64,000 nucleotides of DNA from the NCBI RefSeq assembly GCF_004765785.1, contig NZ_SBIT01000002.1, positions 310,001 through 374,000 on the forward strand, in the 5' to 3' direction. Numbering within the stretch: the first letter of the stretch is position 1; every line of letters starts with the position of its first letter. Shown in pieces: positions 41,251-49,452 of this stretch. The notes under the pieces were generated by a model, which worked only from the letters and a program-made list of their open reading frames with translations, ran no database searches and was not told the DNA's origin. The stretch comes from Halorussus ruber (lineage in GTDB: Archaea > Halobacteriota > Halobacteria > Halobacteriales > Haladaptataceae). Position numbers and translations under genes: made by a program.

Positions 41251-41377
41251 GGGATTACACCGACTTCGACTACGAGTGGGGCGTAGATGCGGACGTGACC
41301 AGACGAGACGAGAGGTACACCGACCCCTTCTGACGGCCAACTGAATTTTTACCCTCGCCGTCGTACCGACCACCGTC

Positions 41378-41647
41378 ATGGCCGACTCACCGAGCGTAAA
41401 GGCAGTCGAGACCGAGGACGAGTACATCCACGTCCGGTTCCGCGACCCGGACGACTTCGACACCATCCGGACGCCCGACTGGGCCGCTAACGCCGCCCGA
41501 GACGTGTCCGAAGGCTCCGAAGTCCGGACCGGTAAGCGGGAGGACAGCGACGACTGGGAGGTCCAGAGCGTCCTCATCAAAAAGAGCGTGGGCGAAGACA
41601 AGGCCCGCGAGAAGGCCGAGGAGATAGTCGAGAAGATAGAATCGTAG
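41378..41647 (+). CDS. Conserved small haloarchaeal protein of unknown function
   Basis: Encodes 89 acidic residues: an opening SPSVKAVETEDEYIHVRFRDPDDFDTIRTPDWAANAARDV, a strand pair with SEVRTGKREDSDDWEVQSVLI, and a charged C-terminal helix (DKAREKAEEIVEKIE). The pattern looks strongly conserved in haloarchaea but has no role that I know. No cysteines and no membrane span. It ends ten bases before the convergent dph6-type gene. Confidence 0.82.
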   Translation: MADSPSVKAVETEDEYIHVRFRDPDDFDTIRTPDWAANAARDVSEGSEVRTGKREDSDDWEVQSVLIKKSVGEDKAREKAEEIVEKIES

Positions 41648-41657
41648 GGCGAGAGGC

Positions 41658-42331
41658 TCAGTCCGCAGCGAGCAGGTCGCAGTAGTGGACGACTGCGTCG
41701 CCGTGGCCGACTTCCTTCGTGACGCGCTCGCCGGTCTCGACCGGGACCGCGCGGTCGAATATCGGGCCGTCGTAGACGAAGGTGTGGAACTCGCCGTTCT
41801 CGCCGCAGGGGTTTACCTCGTCGGGAAGGTCCGCCAGCAGGTCGGCGTCGAACCGGCGGCCCGCGAACGACGAGTCGAGCGCGTCGTCGTCCACCGCGAC
41901 CACGGTGGCCGCGAAGTTCGCGGCGAACTCACGGGCGACCGTCTCGGTGTTCCGGCCCCAGATGGGCCAGTAGCCCTCGACTGGAGCATTCCGGAGCCGT
42001 TCCTCGCGGTAGGCCCGCACGTCTTCGAGGTAGAGGTCGGCGAAGGCGACGCGCTCGATACCGCGGGCCGCATAGTCGGCCATCACCTCGGCCATCGTCT
42101 CCTCGTACTCCTCGTTGGAAGCGTCCTCGGGGAGTTCGGCGAATCTGATAGGCAGGCCGATAGCCGCGGCCTGTCGCTCGTAGAGGTCCCGGGGACGCCG
42201 TGCATGCTGGCGCGGTCGGTCGCGGCCGAGACGTTGGTCAGGAGTTCGACCACTTCGGCGTCCGACTCGCGGAGTTTCCAGAGCGCGTAGCTAGCGTCCT
42301 TGCCGCCGCTCCACGAGAGGACCGTGCGCAT
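41658..42331 (-). pseudogene. dph6: Diphthine-ammonia ligase-type ATPase, frameshifted
   Basis: The N-terminal part from ATG 42331 reads MRTVLSWSGGKDASYALWKLRE, with the PP-loop SGGKD of the Dph6 family, which amidates diphthine on elongation factor 2. After SMHGVP the frame is lost. The other reading frame continues DLYERQAAAIGLPIRFAELPEDASNEEYEETMAEVMADYAARGIERVAFADLYLED and runs to the family C-terminus at 41658. One base is missing in or near the C/G run at 42188-42194; adding one restores a normal protein of about 224 residues. It could be a true mutation or a sequencing error. The start directly follows the SDR stop. Confidence 0.88.
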
Positions 42332-43117
42332 CTAACTCCGGAGTCGCCCGCCGTCCACCGGCAGGGCCACGCCGTTGACGAAACTCGCGCGCTCGCTGGA
42401 GAGGAAGGCCGCCGTGTCGCCGAGTTCTCGGGGGTCGCCCACCCGATTCAGCGGGATGTCGTCGGCCCACGAGGCCAGCCCCTCGTCGTAGGTGTCGTAC
42501 TCGCCGCGCTCGACGGCGGCCTCCACGAGCTCCTGAATCCGCGGCGTCTCGTGCGCGCCGGGCAGGACCGCGTTGACTCGCACGTCGGGTGCCCACTCGC
42601 GGGCTTGGGTCTTCATCAGGCCGACGACGCCGCGCCGGACCGCGTTCGAGAGGACCAGCCCGTCGATGGCCTCGCGGACGCTGGTCGAGGTCACGTTGAC
42701 GACCGTTCCGGCGTCGCTCTCCACGAGGTGCGGGTGTGCGGCCTTCGTCAGCCAGACCACGCTCATCACGAGGAGGTCGTAGGCCTCGTACCAGTCGCGC
42801 TCGGTGGTGTCGAGGAAGGTGCCGCTGGGCGGCCCTCCGGCGGACGTGACCACGTGGTCCAAGCCGCCGAACTCCTCTACGGTGGCGTCCACCAGCGCCT
42901 CGATTTCGTCGGGGTCGGTGATGTCGGTCGGCACCGCCACCACGTCGCCGTCGCCCGCCGCGTCGATTTCCTCCTTGGCGTCTTGGAGTTGCTCCTCGCC
43001 GCGAGCGCAGAGGGCGACGTTCGCGCCCTCCTCCGCGAATGACTTCGCGGCGGCCCGACCGAGACCGCTCGAACTCGCCGTCACGAGTGCCGAATTGCCG
43101 TCTAATCCGAGGTCCAT
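42332..43117 (-). CDS. Short-chain dehydrogenase/reductase with altered active site
   Basis: Encodes 261 residues with the SDR Rossmann motif TASSSGLGRA (residues 13-22) and VTSAGG, the NNAG equivalent. The catalytic segment reads VNVTSTSVREAIDGLVLSNAVRRGVVGLMKTQA: the Ser is kept, but the Tyr-x3-Lys pair is replaced, with SNAVR where YxxxK is expected. A recognised SDR subgroup shares this LSN pattern, so another chemistry or a binding role is likely. Substrate unknown. CTTTTAT on the minus strand near 43141-43147 is a promoter. It is followed without a gap by the broken dph6. Confidence 0.9.
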   Translation of the reverse strand: MDLGLDGNSALVTASSSGLGRAAAKSFAEEGANVALCARGEEQLQDAKEEIDAAGDGDVVAVPTDITDPDEIEALVDATVEEFGGLDHVVTSAGGPPSGTFLDTTERDWYEAYDLLVMSVVWLTKAAHPHLVESDAGTVVNVTSTSVREAIDGLVLSNAVRRGVVGLMKTQAREWAPDVRVNAVLPGAHETPRIQELVEAAVERGEYDTYDEGLASWADDIPLNRVGDPRELGDTAAFLSSERASFVNGVALPVDGGRLRS

Positions 43118-43193
43118 GCGCGGTTGATTCGCGGGCCGAGATAAAAGGTGTCGGGGTGGCGGTCAACGATTCCGGTGTAGTTCTCGTCGGTTT

Positions 43194-44579
43194 TCACGAA
43201 AGCACGTTCGAGAGTTTCCGGAGGTCGAAGAGATGCCAGTCGTCGCCGAGCGCATCACGGAGACCGTCTTCGAAGCCTGCTTTCGAGAAGAGGGCATACG
43301 CTTCCTCCCGTTCGCCGTTCTTCCATCGGACGTGGTCCGTCTTCGCTTGAAGGTCTTCGGCGAGGTCCATTCCGACCGGGGTGTTCGTCCACTTACACTC
43401 GCCGAAGATAGCGGCAGGCGTTTGCTCGTTGAGTCCGACGAGGTCGATTTCGTGTTCGCCGTACCACCATCGTCCGATTGCGCCATACGAGCGATCGAAT
43501 TGCCCGTTTCGAGACAGTTTCCAAAGGGCCTCTTCGCAGACGTCTTCGAACGTCGTCGAAACGAATCGGTCGAGGTCCGGAAGGATACGATTCTCCAGAA
43601 CTAACTCCGGCGCTTGCTCGATGCCAGACCGGTTCGGTTCGACGAATCTGAACCAGAACCGAAGGAACTCGTCGGAGATAGTGTACACGGACCGCTTCGT
43701 CTTTTTGTTCCGGGCCGTCACGGGCACCTCTCGCTCCACGAGTCGGAGGCGACGCAATCGCTGAAGATACTGCGACAGCGGTCCGGAGTCAACGTCGGTC
43801 TGACCGGAAATTTCGTTCGGCGTGGTGTACCCGTTCGCAATCGATTCGAGTATACTCATGTATCGACTCGGGTTTCGGAGTTCGGTCCGAAGCAGGAACT
43901 CGGGTTCGTCGTATAGTATCGAGGTCTTCGATAGGTGATTGTCCGCGAGGTTCGTTTCGAGAGATTCCTCGTAGTCGAAGAGTGTAAGATACATCGGCAT
44001 TCCACCCGTGACAGCGAACGAGCGGATGCTCTCCTCGAACGAGTAGTCGATGACTTCAGAGGCAACTTCGAAAGAGAACGGCTGAAGATCGATTTGGGTC
44101 GTCCGTCTGCCGTACAGCGGACTCTCGTGGCCCAGAACCTCGGATTCCATGACACTAATGCTAGACCCGCAGAGGAGAATCATCGATTGGGAATCGTCTT
44201 TGACCGTATCGACCAAATGCTGGAATGCGGAGAGAACTGTCTCGTCTGACTCAATCAGATATGGAAACTCGTCGATAGCGACGACCTGCTTCCCCTCGGT
44301 GAGAATCTCACCCAGATAGTCAGTGGCGTCGTGCCAGTCTTCGATACGGGGCGTTCGCTCGTCTCGGTGAGTCGCAAGTTCCTGAACAAACTTCTCACGT
44401 TGTGTCTTCGACGAGTCCTGCGAAGCAAGATGATAGAAGTGAGTGTGGGCGTCACAGAACTCCTTGATGAGTTCTGTCTTCCCGACGCGCCGCCGTCCGT
44501 AAACGATAGCGAAACTAAATCGGTCAGTTTCGTACTCCTCTCGAAGCGCGTCAAGTTCCTCGTTCCGATCGTGGAACAT
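43194..44579 (-). CDS. Archaeal ATPase with DUF234-type nuclease-like C-terminus
   Basis: Encodes 461 residues. The N-terminal archaeal STAND-like ATPase has Walker A YGRRRVGKTELI (K34) and Walker B VVAIDEFPYL. A winged-helix region follows (ILESIANGYTTPNEISGQTDVDSGPLSQYLQRLRRLRLV). The C-terminal DUF234 region has EIDLVGL...AIFGECKWT, the E..D-x-(E)xK arrangement of PD-(D/E)XK nucleases. Such genes are scattered in archaea and are suspected to be mobile or defence-related. GC is lower than in the flanking genes, which agrees with transfer. It stands alone between SDR and tfx. Confidence 0.9.
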   Translation of the reverse strand: MFHDRNEELDALREEYETDRFSFAIVYGRRRVGKTELIKEFCDAHTHFYHLASQDSSKTQREKFVQELATHRDERTPRIEDWHDATDYLGEILTEGKQVVAIDEFPYLIESDETVLSAFQHLVDTVKDDSQSMILLCGSSISVMESEVLGHESPLYGRRTTQIDLQPFSFEVASEVIDYSFEESIRSFAVTGGMPMYLTLFDYEESLETNLADNHLSKTSILYDEPEFLLRTELRNPSRYMSILESIANGYTTPNEISGQTDVDSGPLSQYLQRLRRLRLVEREVPVTARNKKTKRSVYTISDEFLRFWFRFVEPNRSGIEQAPELVLENRILPDLDRFVSTTFEDVCEEALWKLSRNGQFDRSYGAIGRWWYGEHEIDLVGLNEQTPAAIFGECKWTNTPVGMDLAEDLQAKTDHVRWKNGEREEAYALFSKAGFEDGLRDALGDDWHLFDLRKLSNVLS

Positions 44580-44689
44580 TATCTGGATAATGATTATCGT
44601 AGTAATGACTTAGTAGTTTCTACTGACCCGGGGATAAGGAAACAGATGCAATTCTCATAGACATCATATTATGGCCTAAGAAAATGTTT

Positions 44690-45169
44690 TTAATTATGGG
44701 AACGCATTTCCCGCGACTTCCGCACCGTCACCTCGCCGTCGGTCGTCACTCCGATGAGGAGGTCCTCGTGGACCTCCCGGCCCTCGACGGCGTCCCCGGC
44801 CTCGTCGCTCACGCGCTTCATCAACTCGGGCGCGGCGTGGTTGACCTTCACGCCCGCCTCGTCGCAGGCGTCGTAGACCCGCGAGGGCACGTCGTAGAGG
44901 TCGGTGCCCTCCTCGACGACCACCCGGACCGGCGCGCGGAGGGCCTCGGCGAACGCCACCGTCTCGCGAGCTTTCCGGACGTTCTCGCGGGCGCTGGCCT
45001 CGACGCTGGAGACGTTGGCGCGCGAGGTCCCGAGCGTCTCGGCGATGGTCGCCTGCGCGACCCCGCGCTCGCGGAGGGCCAAGACCTCGGCCTGTCGGCG
45101 GGTCAGGACGCTCTCCTCGGCGTCGAACCCCGCGCGGTCCAAGAGTTCGTCCGCGTCGTATTCGCTCAT
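44690..45169 (-). CDS. tfx: Tfx family DNA-binding protein
   Basis: Encodes 159 residues. Residues 20-60 form the helix-turn-helix (SVLTRRQAEVLALRERGVAQATIAETLGTSRANVSSVEASARENV). The C-terminal Tfx domain follows: VRVVVEEGTDLYDVPSRVYDACDEAGVKVNHAAPELMKRV. Tfx was first described as an activator of a molybdenum-related operon in a methanogen; in haloarchaea its targets are unclear. It is transcribed alone from ATG 45169. No molybdenum genes are nearby. Confidence 0.92.
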   Translation of the reverse strand: MSEYDADELLDRAGFDAEESVLTRRQAEVLALRERGVAQATIAETLGTSRANVSSVEASARENVRKARETVAFAEALRAPVRVVVEEGTDLYDVPSRVYDACDEAGVKVNHAAPELMKRVSDEAGDAVEGREVHEDLLIGVTTDGEVTVRKSREMRSHN

Positions 45170-45343
45170 GGGGGTTGCTACGCGCTCGCGAGCAAAAAAC
45201 CCGCGACGACTGCGGTCGAGAAAGCGGCGGTCAGACGAACGCGGTCGGAATCGAGTTCGAAAACGAGTTCGCGGTTCGACTGCCGGGACCGAACGCTGTT
45301 GGGACTGTCCACCCTACGACGCGGCAGACCCCGGCCCGAGGAG

Positions 45344-45811
45344 TTAGCTCCCCCAGAAGTTGTCGCGGCTTCCGAGCTGGGGCCGCGAGGGACCGTCGCT
45401 TTCGTCGTCGCCCTCGTCGGTCGGCTCGGTGTCGGACCCGGCGTCAGCCTCGTCGTCTGCTTGGTCGTCCTCGCCCTCCATCGGCAGGCGCTCTATCTCC
45501 TCGGCGCGGGCGTGGTTGGACTTGACGTTGGTAATCTTGACCTTCGCGCGAGCGTCGGGCAGGACGCCGTCGACCATGACGATGAATCCGTCCTCGGTCC
45601 GGCCCACGCCCGCACCGCTCTCGTGGATGTCCTCGACGGTGACGACGACCTCCTCGCCCGGTTTGACGGGCGCGGTCTTGAGGTCTCGAATCGGCTGGCT
45701 GTAGTGGTCGCACCACTCGGCCCCGCCGCGGTCGCCGTAGTGTTGGCACCCCATTCCCTCGATTCGCTCCTGAAAACTCGGGCAGTCGTCCGCGAGTGGA
45801 CAGTCCGGCAT
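45344..45811 (-). CDS. TRAM domain protein with cysteine-rich N-terminus
   Basis: Encodes 155 residues. The first 35 carry five cysteines (CPLADDCPSF...MGCQHYGDRGGAEWC and then DHYSQPI), a likely metal site. Residues about 45-110 are a TRAM domain (VKPGEEVVVTVEDIHESGAGVGRTEDGFIVMVDGVLPDARAKVKITNVKSNHARAE), an RNA-binding beta barrel also found in tRNA methylthiotransferases. The acidic tail ends in a conserved-looking NFWGS. Small TRAM proteins can act as RNA chaperones. It is a single-gene unit. Confidence 0.9.
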   Translation of the reverse strand: MPDCPLADDCPSFQERIEGMGCQHYGDRGGAEWCDHYSQPIRDLKTAPVKPGEEVVVTVEDIHESGAGVGRTEDGFIVMVDGVLPDARAKVKITNVKSNHARAEEIERLPMEGEDDQADDEADAGSDTEPTDEGDDESDGPSRPQLGSRDNFWGS

Positions 45812-46009
45812 GACTGTGGCTACTTGCCGGTGCGCCTAAATCTTTACGTACCACCTTTTGCCGCGGTCGGCGCATAAACGCGCCTCCCTCGCAAAAGCTG
45901 GACCAAAAGCCTTCGCTCCTCCCGCCGCTCACTTCGTTCGCTCTCGTCGTCGCTCGGCCCGCTCGCTTCTCGCTCGCGGTAGTAGGCTTCGAGGCGAACC
46001 GCTTCCCGC

Positions 46010-46189
46010 TTACTCCCCGGCCACGAGGAGCGTCGTGTCGCCCTTGCGTTCGAGGTGGACCTCGCAGTCCGCGAACCACTCGGTGACGTACTCGTCGACG
46101 CGCTCGGTCTCGACGTCCGAAACGTCGAGTACCGTCCGTCCGCGCTCGTCGTCGGTCGTGCGTTCGCCGCGAGCGAATCGAGCGTTCAT
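46010..46189 (-). CDS. Small acidic protein of unknown function
   Basis: Encodes 59 residues from ATG 46189 (MNARFARGERTTDDERGRTVLDVSDVETERVDEYVTEWFADCEVHLERKGDTTLLVAGE). Predicted strand-helix-strand-strand. The composition is typical of a real haloarchaeal small protein, but nothing identifies it. The same frame is open upstream to 46540 through a basic, improbable stretch. It is followed downstream by about 200 bases with GC-rich repeats and no gene. Confidence 0.6.
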   Translation of the reverse strand: MNARFARGERTTDDERGRTVLDVSDVETERVDEYVTEWFADCEVHLERKGDTTLLVAGE

Positions 46190-46308
46190 GCTCGGACCGA
46201 CTCGGGGGAGGCGTATGAACCTCATCCGTCCGGAGCGAAAGTGAAAGTAAGGGACAGCGCCGCGTCGGCCATCTCGCGGCCTCTCGGGCAGGCGGCTGGA
46301 GTTCGGTG

Positions 46309-46524
46309 CTACCCCTCGATGGCGACCGCCGCGACGTAGGTCAGCAAGGCGAGCAGGACGAACGGGATGATGTGCAGGCCGAGCGCGACCCCCTCGATGA
46401 ACCAGTTGGTCGGGTACGGCGACCAGAGCAGGAGGTAGACGATGAAGAACCCCAAGATGACGAGGGGGACGATGTTGACCGAGATGTCCAGCATCGTGTC
46501 TTTGTCGAAGACGGAGTCGGCCAT
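46309..46524 (-). CDS. Small two-span membrane protein
   Basis: Encodes 71 residues from ATG 46524 (MADSVFDKDTMLDISVNIVPLVILGFFIVYLLLWSPYPTNWFIEGVALGLHIIPFVLLALLTYVAAVAIEG). Two hydrophobic helices flank a short polar loop with WSPYPTNW. The pattern (FDKDTMLDISVNIVPL) resembles a small haloarchaeal membrane protein often found near haem-copper oxidase genes, but no oxidase is adjacent here. Function unknown. A GTG/ATG earlier in the frame (46563) is less likely because it would add a cysteine-containing hydrophobic leader. Confidence 0.78.
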   Translation of the reverse strand: MADSVFDKDTMLDISVNIVPLVILGFFIVYLLLWSPYPTNWFIEGVALGLHIIPFVLLALLTYVAAVAIEG

Positions 46525-46634
46525 GACGAATACGAAACACGGTCCGGACGAGTATAACGTCACCGGCTAGGACCGGATTATCGGTCCGGAAACGACCGCT
46601 TGAACCGGCTCGAAATCACCGGTTCGGGACGAAA

Positions 46635-47045
46635 TCAGCCGTAGAGGAGTTGCTCGGCCTGCGTCCGCCGCCGGTCCACGTCGAACTGCGGCTCCAGTTC
46701 CGGGTCCGTCGCCAGTCGGTCCAACACGAGCAGCGGGTCGGTCCCCGCGCGCTCGACGCGCTCCAACAGCGCCGCAATCTCGCTCCGGTAGAGCGCCAGC
46801 GAGTCGAGCAGACCGACCGCGAGCGCCATCGCCACCCCCGCGTCCCCGCCGGGGAAGGCGTCCGAGAGTCGGCCGAAGTCGGGCGAATCCTCGGTCGCGG
46901 AGTCCTCGACCGCAGACTCGCCGGGGTCGAGCGCCAGACAGACGGTGCAAATCGCGGCGCTCTCGGTCTCCTCGGGGAGGTACTCGCGCAAGTCGGCCGG
47001 GACGCGGAACGCCACCTGCTCGCTTCCGCACTCGGGACAGGTCAT
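46635..47045 (-). CDS. Conserved zinc-ribbon protein of unknown function
   Basis: Encodes 136 residues. C3/C6 (MTCPECGS) and C33/C36 (ICTVCLALDPG) form a zinc ribbon. The C-terminal part is a helical bundle (AGVAMALAVGLLDSLALYRSEIAALLERVERAGTDPLLVLDRLATDPEL). This architecture is recurrent in haloarchaea with unknown role. It lies just downstream of atpD in the same direction, with 91 bases between and a TATA-free gap, so read-through from the atp operon is conceivable. Confidence 0.82.
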   Translation of the reverse strand: MTCPECGSEQVAFRVPADLREYLPEETESAAICTVCLALDPGESAVEDSATEDSPDFGRLSDAFPGGDAGVAMALAVGLLDSLALYRSEIAALLERVERAGTDPLLVLDRLATDPELEPQFDVDRRRTQAEQLLYG

Positions 47046-47136
47046 ACCGGGAGTTGGTCGGGCGCGATAAAAACGTCGATGGAGCCGGTCGAAAACGTCG
47101 GCGGAGTGAATCGAGTGGAGAGAGAATCCGGGTCGC

Positions 47137-47832
47137 TCAGTCCGCAGTGACGGTCTCGGCCTCTTCGGCGGCCTCGGCCTCCGCGGCGGCGCGCTCCTCT
47201 TTCTCTTCTTCTTCCTTCTTGGCCTTGATCTTCTTGAGGCGGAAAATCTCCTCGCGCTCCTGCTCTTCGAGCTTCTGCTCGATGTACTCCTGGTTCTCCT
47301 TGAGTTCGGGCAGCAGCTTGAACTCCAGGGCGTTGACGCGGCGCTTGGTGGTCTCGATTTCGGTCAGCATCTTCTTCATCGCGGTCTCGACCTCTGCCGC
47401 GAGGATGATGCTTTCGAGAAGCTCCTCGTAGGCCTCGGCGGCCTCGTCGATTCGGCCGCTGGTCCCGAGGACACCGTAGCCGCGCTCGTCGAGGCCCTTC
47501 CGGACCTTGCTGGACTCGATTTGGGGGACGACGACGCCCATGATGTTCTTGGACTCGGTGGTGATTTCGGGGTGTTCCTTGAGCGCGGCCGCCGCGCCGC
47601 GGACCGCCACGTCGCCCTCCATCGCGCGAGCCATGTTGATCTTCTGCTGGGCGGTCTCGTAGTCCTCCTCGAGGCCCGAGCGCACGTCCTGGGCCTGGTC
47701 GAGGATGTCCATGAACTCCATGATGAGGCCGTCTCGTTTCTTCTCCAGCGTGTCGTGGCCTCGCTCGGAGAGCTCGATGCGGTCCTCGATCTGCATCAAG
47801 TTCTTCCGAGTAGGCTTGACGTCCTTGGCCAT
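47137..47832 (-). CDS. atpD: A-type ATP synthase subunit D
   Basis: Encodes 231 residues, nearly all helical, forming the central rotor shaft of the A1 part. The N-terminus [35 protein letters not shown] is the conserved D-subunit start, and the C-terminus has a long acidic/lysine-rich coiled coil, the usual halophilic extension. It is the last gene of the operon, 201 bases after atpB, and may have its own weak promoter in that gap (TAAAAGGTTAACC on the minus strand near 47858-47870). Confidence 0.95.
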   Translation of the reverse strand: MAKDVKPTRKNLMQIEDRIELSERGHDTLEKKRDGLIMEFMDILDQAQDVRSGLEEDYETAQQKINMARAMEGDVAVRGAAAALKEHPEITTESKNIMGVVVPQIESSKVRKGLDERGYGVLGTSGRIDEAAEAYEELLESIILAAEVETAMKKMLTEIETTKRRVNALEFKLLPELKENQEYIEQKLEEQEREEIFRLKKIKAKKEEEEKEERAAAEAEAAEEAETVTAD

Positions 47833-48033
47833 CTTAGGGGGAGTTTGTGGCTCAAGGGGGTTAACCTTTTACAGTCGGCGGCGAGGGAAAGAGCAGTCGA
47901 ACCCCGGATGCGACGAGTAATCTGGTCTCGACCGCAGCGGTCCGCACCGATAGTTCGTACCCCTCTAAGAGTCACGGCTACGCGGCGTGGAAGCCAACTG
48001 CAAAAACGAGTACGAAAGAGTTTCCGCGAGAGT

Positions 48034-49449
48034 TCAGTCCGCGGCGACTTCTTCGGCTTCTTCCTCGACGTAGTACTTCTCGATGAGTTCCTCGTCCACG
48101 CGGTTGAGCTCCTCCTTGGGGAACATACTCAGGAGGTCCCAACCGAGGTCCAGCGTCTCGTCGATGTCGCGGTTCGTCTCGAAGCCCTGGTCCACGAACT
48201 CCTCTTCGAACCGGTCGGCGAAGTCGAGATACTGGTTGTCACGCTCGGAGAGCGCCTCACGGCCGACGATGTTCACGAGGTCGCGCAGGTCCTCACCCTC
48301 CGCGTACGCGGCGTACATCTGGTCGGAGACGTCGGCGTGGTCCTCGCGGGTCAGCCCCTCGCCGATACCGTCGTCCATCAGGCGCGAGAGGCTCGGCAGG
48401 ACGTTGATCGGCGGGACGATGCCCTGCGAGTTGAGGTCGCGGTCGATGTAGATCTGACCCTCGGTAATGTAACCGGTCAGGTCCGGAATCGGGTGGGTGT
48501 CGTCGTCGCCGGGCATCGTGAGGATGGGAATCTGGGTGACCGAGCCCTCCCGACCCTCGATACGACCGGCGCGCTCGTAGAGCTGCGCCAGGTCGGTGTA
48601 CATGTACCCGGGGTAACCACGTCGGCCCGGGACCTCCTCACGCGCGGCACCGATTTCGCGCAGGGCCTCGCAGTAGTTGGTCATGTCCGTGAGGATGACC
48701 AGCACGTGGTAGTCCTTCTCGAACGCGAGGTACTCGGCGGTGGTCAGCGCGAGGCGCGGCGTGACCGTCCGCTCGACTGCGGGGTCGTCCGCGAGGTTCA
48801 TGAAGACCACGGAGCGCTCGAGTGCGCCCGTCCGCTCGAAGTCCTCCATGAACTCGTTGGCCTCCTCGGCCGTGATTCCCATCGCGCCGAAGATGACTGC
48901 GAACTCCGAACCCTCGTCGTCCGCGCCAGCCTCCTCTTCTTCCGGCACGGTCGCCTGTCGCGCAATCTGGAGCGCGAGTTCGTTGTGGGGCAGACCGGAC
49001 CCGGAGAAGATGGGGAGCTTCTGACCGCGAACCAGCGTGTTCATGCCGTCGATGGCGGACACGCCGGTCTGGATGAACTCCTCGGGGTACTCGCGGGCGT
49101 AGGGGTTGATTGCCGCACCGACGATGTCGTGACGGTCGTCCGGAACGATCTCCGGACCGCCGTCGATCGGCTCGCCGGACCCGTCGAGGACGCGCCCGAG
49201 GAGGTCCTCGGTGACGGGCATCTTCATCGTCTCGCCGAGGAACCGAACCGAACTCTTCGTGTCGATACCTTCGGTGCCCTCGAACACCTGAATCGAGACG
49301 AGACCGTCGCTCGATTCGAGCACCTGTCCGCGCTTGGTCTCGCCGTTCGGCGTCTCGATTTCGACGATTTCGTCGTACCCGATTGGCTCGTCTACTTCGG
49401 CGAACACCAGCGGACCGCTGATTTCCGTGATTGTCTGGTATTCTTTCAT
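48034..49449 (-). CDS. atpB: A-type ATP synthase subunit B
   Basis: Encodes 471 residues, the non-catalytic nucleotide-binding subunit of A1. The region [26 protein letters not shown] lacks the P-loop lysine, as expected for [34 protein letters not shown] is the family signature. Three B alternate with three A subunits. The ATG at 49449 is three bases after the atpA stop, so the two are co-translated. Confidence 0.97.
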   Translation of the reverse strand: MKEYQTITEISGPLVFAEVDEPIGYDEIVEIETPNGETKRGQVLESSDGLVSIQVFEGTEGIDTKSSVRFLGETMKMPVTEDLLGRVLDGSGEPIDGGPEIVPDDRHDIVGAAINPYAREYPEEFIQTGVSAIDGMNTLVRGQKLPIFSGSGLPHNELALQIARQATVPEEEEAGADDEGSEFAVIFGAMGITAEEANEFMEDFERTGALERSVVFMNLADDPAVERTVTPRLALTTAEYLAFEKDYHVLVILTDMTNYCEALREIGAAREEVPGRRGYPGYMYTDLAQLYERAGRIEGREGSVTQIPILTMPGDDDTHPIPDLTGYITEGQIYIDRDLNSQGIVPPINVLPSLSRLMDDGIGEGLTREDHADVSDQMYAAYAEGEDLRDLVNIVGREALSERDNQYLDFADRFEEEFVDQGFETNRDIDETLDLGWDLLSMFPKEELNRVDEELIEKYYVEEEAEEVAAD

Positions 49450-49452
49450 TGT

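Noticed and set aside
47833-48033. Possible small gene between atpB and atpD
   Set aside because: The only frames are shadows or very short; the interval looks like a leader or promoter region for atpD.
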